Below the pieces are notes generated by a model. It made no database searches. It was not told the DNA's origin and was given only the letters and a program-made list of their open reading frames with translations. The position numbers and the translations under genes were made by a program. Shown here piece by piece: positions 1 to 8,489 of a stretch of 39,835 nucleotides of DNA (its first letter is position 1; each line of letters starts with the position of its first letter). This stretch comes from Chloroflexota bacterium (GTDB lineage: Bacteria > Chloroflexota > UBA6077 > SHYK01): contig WHTR01000017.1 in NCBI GenBank assembly GCA_009377635.1, positions 3,758-43,592 of the forward strand. The letters are read 5' to 3'.

Positions 1-206
1 ACACCCAGGTTCACGAGCGTCGCAGACGTGCCCTCGTTCGCCCCCGGGCTCGTCAGCAGGACGACGCGCAGGGGCTGAGCGACGCTGCTGAATCGCATGT
101 TGGCCAGCAGCGTCCGATACGCCTCTGCCGCCGCGCCCCTCGGCTGGGCAACCGCGACGAGGCCGTCGATCCCACCCGCCTGCCCCGCCTTTCGATCGCC
201 AGCCAT
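1..206 (-). CDS. CpsD/CapB-type polysaccharide co-polymerase ATPase, N-terminal part (cut by window edge)
   Basis: Only the first 68 codons lie in the window; the gene runs off the left edge. It starts at ATG 206 behind a good ribosome site (GAGGAAGGG). The stretch EAYRTLLANMRF, about 25 residues in, is the usual lead-in to the P-loop of BY-kinases of the CpsD/CapB family, which act with a Wzz membrane partner to control exopolysaccharide chain length. The neighbour just upstream is that Wzz partner, which supports the call. The Walker A region reads TSPGANEGTSATLVNLG where the family has PGEGKTT or PGEGKST, so the phosphate-binding Lys is replaced by Thr. The protein may therefore be unable to bind or hydrolyse ATP normally, or be a scaffolding relative. 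The Walker A' and B motifs and the Tyr-rich tail are outside the window. Confidence 0.72.
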   Translation of the reverse strand, partial: MAGDRKAGQAGGIDGLVAVAQPRGAAAEAYRTLLANMRFSSVAQPLRVVLLTSPGANEGTSATLVNLG

Positions 207-315
207 GAACCCTTCCTCTTCGCATTCGGCCCCACGCAGCCAACGCTCAGGCGCGTTGCCGCGAGGGGAGCATGCGGCGGACGTCGCGCCCGCTTCGGAA
301 CTCCGGAGCCGCCAT

Positions 316-1002
316 CTAGCGCGTCCCGCTCGGGATCTCGCCGAGCACCGTCAGGCCCAGGACGCGCTCCACATCCCGCTGCGTCCGGATCCTCGCATCC
401 AGGTAGTCCACGAGGAAGGCGAGGAACAAACCACCGAACAACCCGAGTGCGCCTCGAAGACCGAGGTCGAGCGCGAGACTGCCCGTGGTGCTGGCCGGTC
501 GCACGACGGGGAAGTCGATGAGCGTCACCTGCCCGGTCGTCGTGGCAAGCTGAGCCAAATACTTCCCGCTCTGCGTCCGGATCACGTCCCCGATCGCCCC
601 CGCGATGCGACGCGCCTGTTCGGGGTCCGACGACTGCACGCTGACCTCGAGGATGCGATGCGTCTTTTGCGGGCGGATCGTTCCCTGTATCGCCGCCTTG
701 CTGACGGACTCGCCCAGGTAGGCACTCACATCTCCCGCGAACGCGTCGCTCTGAAGGATCTGGCTGAGATCATCCGCCAGGTACTCGGAGGCGAGCCAGC
801 TGTTGAGCTCGCGCGTGTAGACATATGGCGGCACATCTGTCGCGGCCCCACCACCGACGCTGACCACGAGGCGGATGCTCGCCTCGTAGGCGGCTGGGCC
901 TCGGAGCGCGAAGGCTCCGCCCACGACGAGCGTCAGCACCGTCGCCAGCGCGATGATGATCCACCGACGGCGTAGGACGACGAGGTAGTCACGCAACTCC
1001 AC
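316..1002 (-). CDS. Wzz/YveK-type chain-length determinant membrane protein
   Basis: A 228-residue protein of the Wzz superfamily, the membrane partner of CapB-type ATPases in exopolysaccharide export. It opens with MELRDYLVVLRRRW, the standard cytoplasmic lead into the first membrane helix (about residues 14-34), followed by an extracytoplasmic domain, and a second membrane helix at about 180-198. The tail DARIRTQRDVERVLGLTVLGEIP is the family's cytoplasmic juxtamembrane motif. The start is GTG 1002; a TTGCCC-N18-TATAGT promoter ends seven bases upstream, so the message may be leaderless. It sits between a glycosyltransferase and the CapB-like gene, all on the same strand. Confidence 0.85.
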   Translation of the reverse strand: MELRDYLVVLRRRWIIIALATVLTLVVGGAFALRGPAAYEASIRLVVSVGGGAATDVPPYVYTRELNSWLASEYLADDLSQILQSDAFAGDVSAYLGESVSKAAIQGTIRPQKTHRILEVSVQSSDPEQARRIAGAIGDVIRTQSGKYLAQLATTTGQVTLIDFPVVRPASTTGSLALDLGLRGALGLFGGLFLAFLVDYLDARIRTQRDVERVLGLTVLGEIPSGTR

Positions 1003-1009
1003 GGGGCGA

Positions 1010-1039
1010 ACTATACCGGTGTGGATTGGGGGTGGGCAA
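1010..1039 (-). promoter_or_regulatory. Probable promoter of the Wzz gene
   Basis: On the minus strand TTGCCC (1039-1034) and TATAGT (1015-1010) are 18 bases apart. The -10 ends seven bases before GTG 1002, which would give a nearly leaderless mRNA. The element overlaps the last codons of the upstream glycosyltransferase, so Wzz and the ATPase could be made independently of the rest of the cluster. Confidence 0.5.
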
Positions 1040-2141
1040 CCGCAGTGCGCTGCCGATGAGCGAGGAGCGCCTGCTCCACGTACGAGACAATGCGCTCCTG
1101 AAAGACCCGGGTATCGAACCCCATCGCGTGGCGCCGGATGCCCACGGGGTCGAAGCGCTCTGCATCGAGTGTCTCCAGAGCGGCGATCAGAGCCTCGGTG
1201 GTCTGGGGCGAGAAGAGGCGGCCCGTGACCCCATCGACAACCGTGTCGAGCGCGCCACCGCTTGCGTAGGCGACAACCGGCCGGCCGGCTGCCATCGCCT
1301 CGACCGGCGCAATACCGAAGTCCTCCTCACCGGGGAACAGAAACGCGCGACACCCGGCCATGGCTGCGAAAACCGTGTCGTCGGACTGGCGTCCCACGAA
1401 CCGCACGGTCGCACCCGCGAGCGCCTCGAGGCGTCCGCGGTCCCGCCCGTCGCCAACGACCGTGAGGGGAAGGCTCATCCGAGAACACGCCTCGACCGCG
1501 AGGTCCACGCGCTTGTACGGAGCCAGGCGCGAAACCACCAGAAGGGAATCGCCGGGCCGTGCCTCCATCTGGATTCTCCGGGTGTCGACCGGGGGCGGGA
1601 TGAGCTCAGCCTCGCGCCGATAGTACTTCGCGATCCGCGCAACCACGGCCCGGGAGTTCCCGATGAACCGGTCAACCCGTCGCGCGTTGCTGGTGTCCCA
1701 CTTCCGGAGAAAGTGGATGGCCACTGGGAGAATGCGGCGAACGGCAGCGCCGAGCTGCTCGCGCGCGACGTACTCCTCGTAGTTCCAGGCCCAGCGCATC
1801 GGGGTGTGGCAGTAGCAGATGTGCATCGTCTCCGGACGTGTGATCACGCCCTTCGCCCATGCGCTGCTGTCAGAGATCACCAGATCATAGCCGGCAAGGT
1901 CGAAGGACTCGAAGGCAGCCGGGTAGAGGAGGAAGCATGCCCGGTGGAACCGCCGTGCCAATGGGATCCGCTGCAGGAACGACGTCCGGATGTCCCACGT
2001 CCGATAGCGGTGCGGCATCGCCTCCGGATCGAACAGCGACGTGTAGACGGGCGCATGCGGGTACAGCTCGTGGAGGGCGTCGAGCACGCGCTCGGCACCT
2101 CCGTACTGGTTCAGGTAGTCGTGCACGAGCGCTACGCGCAA
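1011..2141 (-). CDS. GT4-family glycosyltransferase
   Basis: A 376-residue GT-B fold glycosyltransferase. The N-terminus MRVALVHDYLNQYGGAERVL is typical of GT4 enzymes; the C-terminal half has LLVVSRLAPYKRVDLAVEA and the nucleotide-sugar-binding segment FPGEEDFGIAPVEAMAAGRPVVAYASGG, including the EX7E-type motif (E-D-F-G-I-A-P-V-E). It should transfer a sugar from an NDP-sugar to a growing lipid-linked glycan on the inner face of the membrane; donor and acceptor cannot be read from sequence. The start is TTG 2141, chosen because AAAGGA lies eight bases upstream. A repeat element separates it from the sugar transferase gene upstream. Confidence 0.88.
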   Translation of the reverse strand: MRVALVHDYLNQYGGAERVLDALHELYPHAPVYTSLFDPEAMPHRYRTWDIRTSFLQRIPLARRFHRACFLLYPAAFESFDLAGYDLVISDSSAWAKGVITRPETMHICYCHTPMRWAWNYEEYVAREQLGAAVRRILPVAIHFLRKWDTSNARRVDRFIGNSRAVVARIAKYYRREAELIPPPVDTRRIQMEARPGDSLLVVSRLAPYKRVDLAVEACSRMSLPLTVVGDGRDRGRLEALAGATVRFVGRQSDDTVFAAMAGCRAFLFPGEEDFGIAPVEAMAAGRPVVAYASGGALDTVVDGVTGRLFSPQTTEALIAALETLDAERFDPVGIRRHAMGFDTRVFQERIVSYVEQALLAHRQRTAVAHPQSTPV

Positions 2142-2163
2142 CGCGACAGTCCTTTCTTGAAAA

Positions 2164-2230
2164 TGTCATCCCGAGCGTGAGCGAGGGATCTCTGTTAACC
2201 GAGATGCTTCGCCTTCGGCTCAGCATGACA
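2164..2230. repeat. Intergenic inverted repeat of the TGTCATCC(C/T)GAGCG family
   Basis: Two imperfect arms of about 29 bases face each other: the left arm begins TGTCATCCCGAGCGTGAGCG and the right arm, read on the other strand, begins TGTCATGCTGAGCCGAAGG. The loop is TGTTAACC. Related copies occur at 17843-17935 and 22146-22199. The transcript would fold into a long hairpin between two exopolysaccharide genes. Confidence 0.8.
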
Positions 2231-2269
2231 GTTTCATTTGCTCCAGGTGGGCCGAAGGCCCATGAAGCC

Positions 2270-3757
2270 TCAGAAGGCGCCAGCGCCGGCGAAGACAGCG
2301 GGCACCGTTCGCGCAAGGATCTGCAGGTCGAGCACGAGCGACCAGTTCTCAATGTAGTAGAGGTCGAGCATCACCATCTCGTCAAAGCTCAGCTCGCTTC
2401 GCCCGCTGACCTGCCAGAGCCCGGTGATGCCAGGCACCGTCTCCAGCCGGCGGCGATGCCACTCCTCATACCGCTCCACCTCCAAGGGGATGGGCGGGCG
2501 TGGTCCGACCAGGCTCATCTCCCCCGTGAGCACATTCCAAAGCTGAGGTGTCTCATCGATGCTCATCCGCCGGACGAGCCGGCCGACGCGGGTGAGGCGC
2601 GGATCGTCTCTGATCTTGAAAATGGGCCCGTCGGCCTCATTGAGCGCCTCGAGCCGGTCGCGCTGGCTGTCGGCTCCCACGTGCATGGAGCGGAACTTGA
2701 AGCAGGTGAACGGAACGCCTCCCTTGCCAAGGCGCGTCTGCCGGAAGAACACGGGTCCCTCGGATTCCAGCCGGATGGCGGCGGCGACGACAACAAAGAT
2801 CGGGGAGAGGATCACGAGCAGCATGACACTCCCGACGACATCGAGAGCGCGTTTCATGAAGAGGTTCCACCCCACGAGGTTGGACTCATTGAGGCCGAAG
2901 AGGGGAATCCCACTGACCGTGTTCAGCCGAACGCTGCTGAGGCGCAGCTCGAAGAGATCAGGCACCAGGCTGAAGCTGACGCCGTCCCTGCGACAGTGAT
3001 CGAGCGCCCAGAGCACGTGGGCATGCTGTGCAGCCGGCAGGGCGACAACCACGTGGTTTGCCTGCAAGTGATTGATGAGCGTCGGAAGCTGGTCGACGGG
3101 CCCGAGTGCCCGGAACCGGCCGAAATCAGCGCGCGCCCGGTTATCCACAAATCCCAGGACCTGATACCCGAGGTGCTTCTCCTGGGCGAGCATCTGCATG
3201 ACCATGCGGGCGAGGCGGTTGTTCCCGACCACGATTACGCGCTCGACGCCGTGTCCGCGCTCGTACAGCCGCGCCTGAACGAGCCGAATGAGCACGCGGC
3301 CGAGAATCGTCAGGCCAACGGCGAGAATCCAGGCATAGACAAAGAGCAGGCGGGATGACGCGGGATAACGGATGATCGAGACAGCGGCAAACACGACCAT
3401 CGCCGACGTCGCCGTGCTACCGAAGACGAACCAGACCTCCCTCGCGAGGGAGGACCCGCGAGGGAGTGTGTAGCTGCCTCGAAGCTGGTACCCCAGGAGG
3501 CAGAGCCCGAGAAACAGCGCATGTACGGGTGCGTAGACGGCGAACTCGACGAAGCTTTCGCCCGGCACGTCGCCGCCGAGCTCAACCACGTAGCGCAAAT
3601 AGTACGCGAGGAAGAATGCCGCGTTGGTGGTGAGGAGGTCCATGCCGAGCAGCGCGAAAAGCCGGGCGCGCCGGTGGGCCAGCGCACTGACTCGGATGCT
3701 CGCCTGGGCAGCACGGGTGGCGGCCGTGTCCCCCGCCGCTGGTTCGAACACACTCAT
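2270..3757 (-). CDS. Exopolysaccharide polyprenyl glycosylphosphotransferase (WbaP/WcaJ-like)
   Basis: A 495-residue initiating sugar transferase, which places the first sugar-1-phosphate on undecaprenyl phosphate. The first 160 residues hold four or five membrane helices. The middle has a CoA/NAD-binding-like domain (RVIVVGNNRLARMVMQML). The C-terminal catalytic domain begins near residue 305 with MKRALDVVGSVMLLVILSPI and has the family signatures GPVFFRQTRLGKGG, FTCFKFRSMH, DETPQLWNVLTGEMSLVGPRPP and PGITGLWQVSGR. Its ATG overlaps the stop of the upstream glycosyltransferase as ATGA, so the two are probably translationally coupled. It would start synthesis of the polymer that the two GT4 enzymes extend and Wzz limits. 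Confidence 0.93.
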   Translation of the reverse strand: MSVFEPAAGDTAATRAAQASIRVSALAHRRARLFALLGMDLLTTNAAFFLAYYLRYVVELGGDVPGESFVEFAVYAPVHALFLGLCLLGYQLRGSYTLPRGSSLAREVWFVFGSTATSAMVVFAAVSIIRYPASSRLLFVYAWILAVGLTILGRVLIRLVQARLYERGHGVERVIVVGNNRLARMVMQMLAQEKHLGYQVLGFVDNRARADFGRFRALGPVDQLPTLINHLQANHVVVALPAAQHAHVLWALDHCRRDGVSFSLVPDLFELRLSSVRLNTVSGIPLFGLNESNLVGWNLFMKRALDVVGSVMLLVILSPIFVVVAAAIRLESEGPVFFRQTRLGKGGVPFTCFKFRSMHVGADSQRDRLEALNEADGPIFKIRDDPRLTRVGRLVRRMSIDETPQLWNVLTGEMSLVGPRPPIPLEVERYEEWHRRRLETVPGITGLWQVSGRSELSFDEMVMLDLYYIENWSLVLDLQILARTVPAVFAGAGAF

Positions 3758-4923
3758 GAGGATCGAGTCACGGTCCGGTACACCGACAGCGTCTCTTCTG
3801 CGGTGCGACGCCAGCTAAAGGAAGCGGCGCGCTGCGGCCCCTGTGATGCGAGGAGGGCTCGGAAGCGCTCATCTTCGATACCACGTTGGATCCCCTCAGC
3901 CATCGACCCCGCATCCGTCGGGTCCACGAGAATCCCGGTCGCTCCCACGACCTCCGGGAGAGAGGATCGATTCGAGGTTACGACGGGCGTCCCACACGCG
4001 AGCGCTTCGAGGACCGGGAGCCCGAAGCCTTCGTGCTGGCTCGGGTAGACGAACAGACTGGCGGCATTATACCAGAGGGCCATTTCGTGCTCCGGGACGT
4101 AACCGACGAACCGGACGTCCTCCTCGAGTCGAAGCTCGCTCACCCGGCGGAACACGTCCTCGTACCCCCAGCCCACGCCACCCGCGAGCACGAGCGGCCA
4201 TCGCGTGACGCCGCCCCGGCGCAGCGCCGTGTAGGCATCGATCAAGCGAACGAGGTTCTTGCGCGGCTCAATGGTACCGAGGTACAGGATGAAGCGCTCC
4301 GGCAGGCGCCGGTGGGCTCGGAACTCCGCCAGCACACGGCCATCCTCGATGCGGCGGAACCGATCATCGACGCCGCAATAGATGCGCACGACCCGCGCCG
4401 GGTCGGCGCCGAGCAGCCGGATCACATCGTTCCGCGTCGCCTCGGAGACCGCGATGATGCAGTCTGCTCGGCGGGCGACGAACCGGACCATCCAGGCGAG
4501 ATAGGTTCTGCTGCCCCGTCGGAACGTCTCCGGCATGCGAAGGAACGCCAGATCGTGGATCGTCGCCACCGTGCGTCCTCGCCAGGCGAGCGGGAGGGCG
4601 TTGACTGCGCCATGGAGCAGCGTGATACCTTCGTGACGCAGGAGCCGTGGAAAGACGGCCTGCTCCCATGCGATCCGGACGAGTGGACGGTGTGTCGGCC
4701 ACGTCGTGCACCGTACCGCGAACCCGCCAGTCGCCGTCAGCTCTGGTGGCGCGCGCGCGTCCTGCAGATACGCGACGATCTGCTCCGGCGGGTTGATCGA
4801 CCTCAGCTCCCGCAACAGGCTGAATACGTACCGGCTGAGGCCGGCGGCATGATACGACTGGCCCGTGGAGAGCTTCTGGGCGTCGATGGCGATCCTGGGG
4901 ATCGACGCGCGCGTGCCGGTCAC
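3754..4923 (-). CDS. GT4-family glycosyltransferase (mannosyltransferase-like)
   Basis: A 389-residue GT-B glycosyltransferase. The N-terminal domain starts IPRIAIDAQKLSTGQSYHAAGLSRYV; the C-terminal domain has RFILYLGTIEPRKNLVRLIDAY and the donor-site run YPSQHEGFGLPVLEALACGTPVV, the EGFGLPVLE form of the EX7E motif, as in WbpY/MtfB-type mannosyltransferases. The start is GTG 4923, only six bases after a TAGACT -10-like box. It is the first gene of the exopolysaccharide run in this window and lies divergent to the gene at 5009, with a perfect palindrome between them. Confidence 0.88.
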   Translation of the reverse strand: MTGTRASIPRIAIDAQKLSTGQSYHAAGLSRYVFSLLRELRSINPPEQIVAYLQDARAPPELTATGGFAVRCTTWPTHRPLVRIAWEQAVFPRLLRHEGITLLHGAVNALPLAWRGRTVATIHDLAFLRMPETFRRGSRTYLAWMVRFVARRADCIIAVSEATRNDVIRLLGADPARVVRIYCGVDDRFRRIEDGRVLAEFRAHRRLPERFILYLGTIEPRKNLVRLIDAYTALRRGGVTRWPLVLAGGVGWGYEDVFRRVSELRLEEDVRFVGYVPEHEMALWYNAASLFVYPSQHEGFGLPVLEALACGTPVVTSNRSSLPEVVGATGILVDPTDAGSMAEGIQRGIEDERFRALLASQGPQRAASFSWRRTAEETLSVYRTVTRSS

Positions 4924-4970
4924 GCCGCGAGTCTACACCAATCCGGCGCAGCGGACGTAGCTGGCCGTAA

Positions 4971-4992
4971 CCCCATTTCGTGCGAAATGGGG
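4971..4992. promoter_or_regulatory. Perfect palindrome in a divergent promoter region (candidate operator)
   Basis: Ten-base arms CCCCATTTCG and CGAAATGGGG flank the two bases TG. The site lies in the 85-base gap between the divergent genes starting at 4923 (minus) and 5009 (plus). It directly abuts a TACACT -10-like box (4993-4998) for the plus gene; a TAGACT box (4935-4930) serves the minus gene. There is no T-run, and both flanking genes start rather than end here, so an operator is more likely than a terminator. The regulator is unknown. Confidence 0.6.
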
Positions 4993-5008
4993 TACACTCT
5001 GGCCTTCA

Positions 5009-5959
5009 ATGTCAAGGGAAGCTGGCGTCATCCCAGGGCCCGCGCAGCACACACCGCCGCGTCCGTCCGCTGAGGGGACCAGCCGGCGGAGTTCCGCTCC
5101 GCCCTCCGCCCTCGATCCCGTCGCTCTCTCGCCTCCAGCGGGAGAGCGCCATCTGTCCCAGCAGGTCTGGCGGCCCGCGCCAACAAAAGGCGCCTGGTGC
5201 GGATTCGCCATCTGCGCGTGCGCCGTCGTTCTCATCATTGCACTTGGAGCTGCCTACGCGGGGACGCAGTCCACGCCAACTCGCCTCATCGCGGCGGCAC
5301 TTGGCACCGCGGCCTGCTCCATCTTCGTTGTTGCAGCCATTGGCACCTGGTGGTCCGCGAGCCTGACCTACGTGCTGGGACCCGCCGCATTAGAGATCCG
5401 GAGCCTCGGTCGCAGGATCCGGATCCACTACCGCTCCCTCGACCGCGTAACCAGAATGGACAGGGATGTGGGATCGCCGCCGGCGCTCTGGCCAGGGATC
5501 CATGTGGGGCGGGCACCGGCAGAGGCGGGCCACACGTGCACGTGGCGTGGCACGACGACGGAGCCGGTGCACGTGATCGCAGCAACCGCCGGCGCGAGCA
5601 GCTGGATCGTCACGCCCGCGGAGCCACGCGCCTTCCGCGATGCCCTCGTGCGCTGTGCCGAACGCGTGCCATACGCGCCTCAGACCGCCGCACCGGCTCG
5701 ACGCAGCCTCCTGGACCGCCTGGCGATGGTCGACGGCTGGTGTCGCGTGGCCTTCGCAGCCAACATCGCCGTCGCTGCGGCCGGCGTCGCGCTCGACGTC
5801 CGGCAGCATGGAGCAGCTCAGCCCGACTCACTCATTGCAGCCGGCGTTCTTGCCGCGAATGCGATGCTCTGGCTGGCAGTGAGGCATCGCGCCTCGGGTG
5901 TCGCGCGGCTCCTCCTCGCGTGGTCGGCCGTGGCCTATGGGCTCAGCATCCTCTGGTAG
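5009..5959 (+). CDS. Membrane protein with PH-like domain, function unknown
   Basis: A 316-residue protein. A Pro/Ser-rich N-terminus (first 60 residues) is followed by two membrane helices (about 67-90 and 95-115), a soluble domain with the bacterial PH-like pattern (YVLGPAALEIRSLGRRIRIHYRSLDRVTRM, then a short beta-rich stretch and the ending SSWIVTPAEPRAFRDALV), and two more helices near the C-terminus. Comparable bacterial PH-domain membrane proteins have no firmly known role. No clear Shine-Dalgarno site precedes ATG 5009, but a TACACT box ends ten bases upstream, so a very short leader is possible; a later start is not excluded because the N-terminus is low in complexity. Confidence 0.6.
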   Translation: MSREAGVIPGPAQHTPPRPSAEGTSRRSSAPPSALDPVALSPPAGERHLSQQVWRPAPTKGAWCGFAICACAVVLIIALGAAYAGTQSTPTRLIAAALGTAACSIFVVAAIGTWWSASLTYVLGPAALEIRSLGRRIRIHYRSLDRVTRMDRDVGSPPALWPGIHVGRAPAEAGHTCTWRGTTTEPVHVIAATAGASSWIVTPAEPRAFRDALVRCAERVPYAPQTAAPARRSLLDRLAMVDGWCRVAFAANIAVAAAGVALDVRQHGAAQPDSLIAAGVLAANAMLWLAVRHRASGVARLLLAWSAVAYGLSILW

Positions 5960-6038
5960 CTCGGCATCCGTCGTACAATGTAGCAGCGGATTGCCCAATG
6001 GGACTCCGCATCCGACAACTTTTTTGGAGGACGCATCC

Positions 6039-7241
6039 TTGACAACACCCGTGTCCCAGCCAGAAGGCGACGTCGCCATGTTCATCGACTGGGAAAACAT
6101 CAAGTACAGCTTGCTCAACCGGGAGAACCGCCTCCCCAATGTTCAGGGTCTGAAGGAGGCCGCGGGACGGTTCGGGCGCGTCGTCACAGCGAAGGCGTAC
6201 GCCAACTGGCAGGAGGGGCAGCACCTCCGGGATCCCAACGATCTGTATTCGGTGGGCATCGAGCCAATCTACGTGCCAACCATCTTCGTCGGCGCCGGCG
6301 ACCCTGGCCTGGACGGCCTACCCCGACGAAAGAACTCCGTCGACATCAAGTTGGCCGTGGACGTGGTGGAGTTTGCACTGCTCAATCCCACCGTCTCGAC
6401 GTTCGTGTTCGTGACCGGCGATGGGGACTTCATCCACCTGATCAACACCCTGCGCACCCGGGGAAAGCGGGTCGTCATCATCGGCGCGTCGTGGAACACG
6501 AGCTGGCAGCTCACCAGCACCGCGGACCAGTTCGTGGCCTATGACATCGACGTCGACCCCATAACGCCGCGACCGACGGAGCGGCCGGCACTGGTGCCGC
6601 TGGACGAAACCTTTCGGGTCCTCGCCGATGTCGTGCACTCCGTTCGGGAGAAGCGCCGGCCGAACGTCTTCGCGCAGGTGAAGCTCCTGCTCTCGAGCCG
6701 CCTCGGGAGCTTTGACGAGCAAGCCTACGGCTTCTCGAAGTTCAAGGACTTCATGAGGGAGGCTGAGCGTCGCGGCCTGGTGAAGATGCAGACCGTCGGC
6801 CTGACAGACCGGGTCTATCTGCCCGATGAGGAGATCGATACGGGCCTGCCCGCTGAGACGCCACAGGAAGTCGAGCGGGAGGCGGAGGACGCCGCGCATG
6901 CCGAGCCCGAGGCGACCGCTCTGGAAGGCGCCGCGGAGGAGCGCGTCACAGCGATCCTCCGGTTTGTCGATATGCTCGAGCAGAGCAGCCCGTTCATGTC
7001 CTTCAACTACATCGTGAACCGCTGCGCCGAGGCGCGCATCGTCCCGCTCACGCTTCGCGAGCTCTCGGGCCTTGTGGACCGGGCGGTGCAGGAAGGCATG
7101 TTCCTGACGGACTCACGAACCATATTGGATCGCGTCACCGGAGAATATCGCGACATCAACATCTTCCGGCTGAATCGGCGAGACCCGCTCGTCGCCCGGG
7201 TCCTCGAAAGCGAGATCGCCGGCGTCGCGATCACGCCGTAA
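6039..7241 (+). CDS. NYN-domain (LabA/DUF88) protein with OST-HTH/LOTUS domain
   Basis: A 400-residue protein starting at TTG 6039, chosen because GGAGG ends eight bases upstream and homology begins just after; the reading frame stays open further upstream but without a site. Residues 12-180 form a NYN (PIN-like) nuclease-type domain with the acidic residues in AMFIDWENIK, NSVDIKLAVDVV and VFVTGDGDFIHLI. Residues 190-265 match an OST-HTH/LOTUS RNA-binding domain (VKLLLSSRLGSFDEQAYGFSKFKDFM). A third helical domain follows at about 300-390, after an acidic linker. NYN-LOTUS proteins are thought to bind and perhaps cleave RNA; the substrate here is unknown. A TACAAT box at 5974-5979 may drive it. 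Confidence 0.87.
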   Translation: MTTPVSQPEGDVAMFIDWENIKYSLLNRENRLPNVQGLKEAAGRFGRVVTAKAYANWQEGQHLRDPNDLYSVGIEPIYVPTIFVGAGDPGLDGLPRRKNSVDIKLAVDVVEFALLNPTVSTFVFVTGDGDFIHLINTLRTRGKRVVIIGASWNTSWQLTSTADQFVAYDIDVDPITPRPTERPALVPLDETFRVLADVVHSVREKRRPNVFAQVKLLLSSRLGSFDEQAYGFSKFKDFMREAERRGLVKMQTVGLTDRVYLPDEEIDTGLPAETPQEVEREAEDAAHAEPEATALEGAAEERVTAILRFVDMLEQSSPFMSFNYIVNRCAEARIVPLTLRELSGLVDRAVQEGMFLTDSRTILDRVTGEYRDINIFRLNRRDPLVARVLESEIAGVAITP

Positions 7242-7251
7242 CACGACGTCA

Positions 7252-8388
7252 TCAGTCGCGCGCGGCCATCCGGTCTTCAGAAGGCGCCTCGTGAACGGCA
7301 CGCGGGTCGGCAAGCACGTCCTGAATTTCCCGCTCAATCTCCTCGCGCTTCGGCAGAAGGATCGCCTGCCCATCACTCGAGAACGTCTGTGTCACGAGCT
7401 GGTTGTCGATTACGAGGCTGCGCAGCTCAGAGTAGTCGATCTTTGCCGCGAGCTTGGCCAGGCTCAGGAGCTCTCCAGGTGTGAAGTTCGTCGCGACGGT
7501 ATGCGTCCCCTGCTCGACAAGGGATGGGGTACGTGCCAGCATGTCGAGGCGGAGCACTCGGTCGACGATGGCCATCAGCACCTGCTGCTGGCGCCGCATC
7601 CGGCTGAAGTCATCGCCGATCGAATGCCGCGTGCGCGCATATTTCAGCGCCGTGGCGCCATCCATGATCTGTGGCCCCGGCGAGAAGTAGATCCGCTCGA
7701 CCCCGTAGTCTTCGGTGGGATACTCGTCGTCCTTGATGGGCCGGGGCACGTCGACCACGATCCCATCCAGCGTGTCGACGATCCCCTGGAATCCATCGAA
7801 GTCCACGGCCGCGAAGTAGCTCGTGTGGAGGCCGAAGTTCTGTTCGATGGTCGCCGCGGCCATCCCGGCCCCACCCCCGTCGATACCGCGCAGCTCACCC
7901 GTGCGAAAGGCCGAATTGATCTTGTTTGGACCGATGCCGGGAATCGCGACCCAGAGGTCCCGCGGGAACGAGATCATCGCTGCAGTCTCCGACACCGGGT
8001 CGATGGAAACGACGATCAGCGTGTCGGATCGCGTCGCGATCCCGGCCTCGTGCTCGTCCTCGCGCTGGTCAAACCCCAGCAGCAGAATGTTGATCCGCTC
8101 GGTACCCTGCCAGGACGGGAAGAGCTCCAGTGGAGAGAGGACCGGTCCCATGGAGATGGTTGGAATCGAGATCGTGGCCGAGCCGATCTGGAGATTCGCC
8201 TCCTCGGTGACCACTTGTGGGAGCTGAACTGCATGCGAGATGACGGAGATGCCGAGCGTGAGCCCGACCCCGACATACGCGAAGTAGGCGAGGACCGCAA
8301 ACGCCACGATCACGGACCGGAGAACGAAATGCAGTGGCTGTGCGCCCAGGGGTGGCGGGTCGATAGTGTCGGCCGGCCTCGGCGTCAT
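7252..8388 (-). CDS. LytR-CpsA-Psr (LCP) family cell-envelope polymer ligase
   Basis: A 378-residue protein with a short cytoplasmic N-terminus, one membrane helix at about 24-46 and an extracytoplasmic LCP domain. The domain shows the pyrophosphate-binding signatures: INILLLGFDQREDE, RSDTLIVVSIDP, AMISFPRDLWVAIPG, KINSAF and ALKYARTRHS.GDDFSRMRRQQ. LCP enzymes transfer undecaprenyl-linked glycopolymers to peptidoglycan or other acceptors, which fits the exopolysaccharide genes nearby. The start is ATG 8388 with GGGGAG nine bases upstream. It ends ten bases from the convergent NYN gene and has no visible terminator between. Confidence 0.93.
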   Translation of the reverse strand: MTPRPADTIDPPPLGAQPLHFVLRSVIVAFAVLAYFAYVGVGLTLGISVISHAVQLPQVVTEEANLQIGSATISIPTISMGPVLSPLELFPSWQGTERINILLLGFDQREDEHEAGIATRSDTLIVVSIDPVSETAAMISFPRDLWVAIPGIGPNKINSAFRTGELRGIDGGGAGMAAATIEQNFGLHTSYFAAVDFDGFQGIVDTLDGIVVDVPRPIKDDEYPTEDYGVERIYFSPGPQIMDGATALKYARTRHSIGDDFSRMRRQQQVLMAIVDRVLRLDMLARTPSLVEQGTHTVATNFTPGELLSLAKLAAKIDYSELRSLVIDNQLVTQTFSSDGQAILLPKREEIEREIQDVLADPRAVHEAPSEDRMAARD

Positions 8389-8489
8389 CGTCGCGTTCTC
8401 CCCGCCATACCCCTGCTCGGTGCCCAGACCAGGACGTGCGCCGCGCGTCAGCGCCCAGCCTCTCCTTCCAGGTACGCAGACCGCCGCGG

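Noticed and set aside
1859-3358. A 499-codon plus-strand frame opposite the sugar transferase gene
   Set aside because: The opposite strand carries an unmistakable sugar transferase; the antisense translation is low in complexity and unlike any protein.
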